Part shown: positions 63,326-64,000 of the stretch, in pieces
How positions within the stretch are numbered: the first letter of the stretch is position 1
How the letters are laid out: every line of letters starts with the position of its first letter
Origin: Streptomyces olindensis
Lineage (GTDB): Bacteria; Actinomycetota; Actinomycetes; Streptomycetales; Streptomycetaceae
Assembly (NCBI GenBank): GCA_000696115.1
Contig: JJOH01000002.1
Span: 31,230-95,229, forward strand
Length of the DNA: 64,000 nt
Direction: 5' to 3'
Translations under genes and position numbers: made by a program
The notes under the pieces: generated by a model
Told to the model about the DNA's origin: nothing
The model's input: only the letters and a program-made list of their open reading frames with translations
Database searches by the model: none

Positions 63326-64000
63326 TCAGCGGGCCTTGGCCAGTGCGGCCCGCAGGCGTGGCGTCAGCGGATTCTCCACATATTTGTTCAGCAACCACGC
63401 CAGCAGCAGCATTGACGCCACCGTCAGGGAGAAAGTCGCCGCCGATGGCAGACCGAGGCCGCGGTGCAGGGCGTGGATCACCACCCAGCCGAGGTGCTCG
63501 TGGACGAGGTAGAACGGATACGTCAGCGCCCCCGCCACCGTCAGCCAGCGCCAGTTCGCCCAGCGCAGCCAGCCCAGCGCGATCGCCGCGACCGCCACGA
63601 AGCCGAAGGTGACGACGAGGATGATGCCGGTGGCGGAGCGGTACGAGAAGCCGCCGGCGTCCGGCGCGTGCCACAGGCTCTGCACCGCGTAGTGCTGCCC
63701 GACCAGCCAGCTCACGGCCACGATGCCCCACCCGTAGGCGTCCCGCCGGTCGAGGTGGACGAGGTAGAGGCCGACACCGCCGATGAAGAAGGGGGCGTAC
63801 TCGGGCATCAGGACGATGTCGAGCAGCGGCATGTTCGCGTTCTCGGCGATCACCGCCGCGAGCAGCCAGCCCGCGCAGAACATGATCACCCGGCGGCGGT
63901 TCGCCCCGGGCAGCACGACGCACAGCGCGAACAGGGCGTAGAAGCGGATCTCCGCCCACAGCGTCCAGCAAACACCGAGCACCCGGTCCACGCCCAGCGG
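63326..64000 (-). CDS. Acyltransferase 3 family membrane protein, C-terminal part
   Basis: The C-terminal ~225 residues of an integral membrane acyltransferase; the gene continues past the window's right edge. Several helices are visible, with TLWAEIRFYALFALCVVLPG (a typical acyltransferase-3 segment), AGALTYPFYLVHEHLGWVVIHAL and a terminal LLNKYVENPLTPRLRAAL. Such enzymes transfer acetyl or other acyl groups to exported polysaccharides or lipids. The start codon lies outside. Confidence 0.85.
   Translation of the reverse strand, partial: PLGVDRVLGVCWTLWAEIRFYALFALCVVLPGANRRRVIMFCAGWLLAAVIAENANMPLLDIVLMPEYAPFFIGGVGLYLVHLDRRDAYGWGIVAVSWLVGQHYAVQSLWHAPDAGGFSYRSATGIILVVTFGFVAVAAIALGWLRWANWRWLTVAGALTYPFYLVHEHLGWVVIHALHRGLGLPSAATFSLTVASMLLLAWLLNKYVENPLTPRLRAALAKAR

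Overview
The window is high-GC actinobacterial DNA, almost certainly from a Streptomyces chromosome core. Third codon positions are strongly G/C, GTG starts and 1-8 nt gene overlaps are frequent, and the order of core genes (mdh, glyA, trpS, the sdhCDAB block, a GH20 hexosaminidase, a B12 mutase subunit) resembles what I recall of the S. coelicolor core. That comparison is from memory; no search was run. I see no rRNA, tRNA, CRISPR array, integrase or complete insertion sequence.

Layout. 1-1.5 kb: malate dehydrogenase with terminators on both sides. 1.5-2.4 kb: a MarR-GNAT fusion with a palindrome at its own start codon. 2.6-9.8 kb: a choline to glycine betaine operon (aldehyde dehydrogenase, choline-oxidase-type GMC enzyme, and an ABC importer with ATPase, doubled permease and lipoprotein). 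9.8-13.4 kb: a PEP mutase/isocitrate lyase-like protein, three AhpD-like carboxymuconolactone decarboxylase family proteins and a MocR/PdxR regulator. 13.5-22 kb: a minus-strand operon that looks like specialised metabolism. It holds a fused PabA-PabB with a repetitive ~205-residue linker, an aminodeoxychorismate lyase-like protein, two acyl-CoA-ligase-like enzymes, an FAD monooxygenase and an ABM-domain membrane protein. 22.3-25.5 kb: a lipoprotein, an ATP-grasp protein and glyA behind a ZTP riboswitch. 25.8-30 kb: an ECF sigma factor with membrane partners, trpS and a 2H phosphoesterase. 30-34.3 kb: dprE1-dprE2 divergent from PAP2-UbiA-GtrA genes, a set equivalent to the mycobacterial decaprenyl-phospho-arabinose pathway, with a small inverted-repeat element inside. 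34.3-42.6 kb: YihY protein, D-Ala-D-Ala carboxypeptidase, metallophosphoesterase, solute-binding protein, a TetR-controlled operon with twin operators, and a Uma2 protein. 42.7-46.2 kb: sdhCDAB. 46.4-64 kb: OHCU decarboxylase, hexosaminidase, small unknowns, two PGRP amidases, two tandem ECF sigma/membrane-partner pairs, an L,D-transpeptidase, a methylmalonyl-CoA-mutase-like subunit, a LysE exporter, a methyltransferase and the C-terminal part of an acyltransferase.

How the genes work together. The betaine block takes up glycine betaine or related compounds and oxidises choline. The pab operon should make 4-aminobenzoate, activate it as a CoA thioester and oxidise it, but has no PKS, NRPS or carrier protein nearby; it is the best candidate here for an undescribed small-molecule system. 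The ZTP riboswitch ties glyA to one-carbon folate status. The dpr set would make polyprenyl-phosphate pentofuranose in an organism without the mycobacterial arabinogalactan wall. The 50-60 kb stretch groups PGRPs, an L,D-transpeptidase and two paralogous sigma systems, which suggests an envelope-sensing locus.
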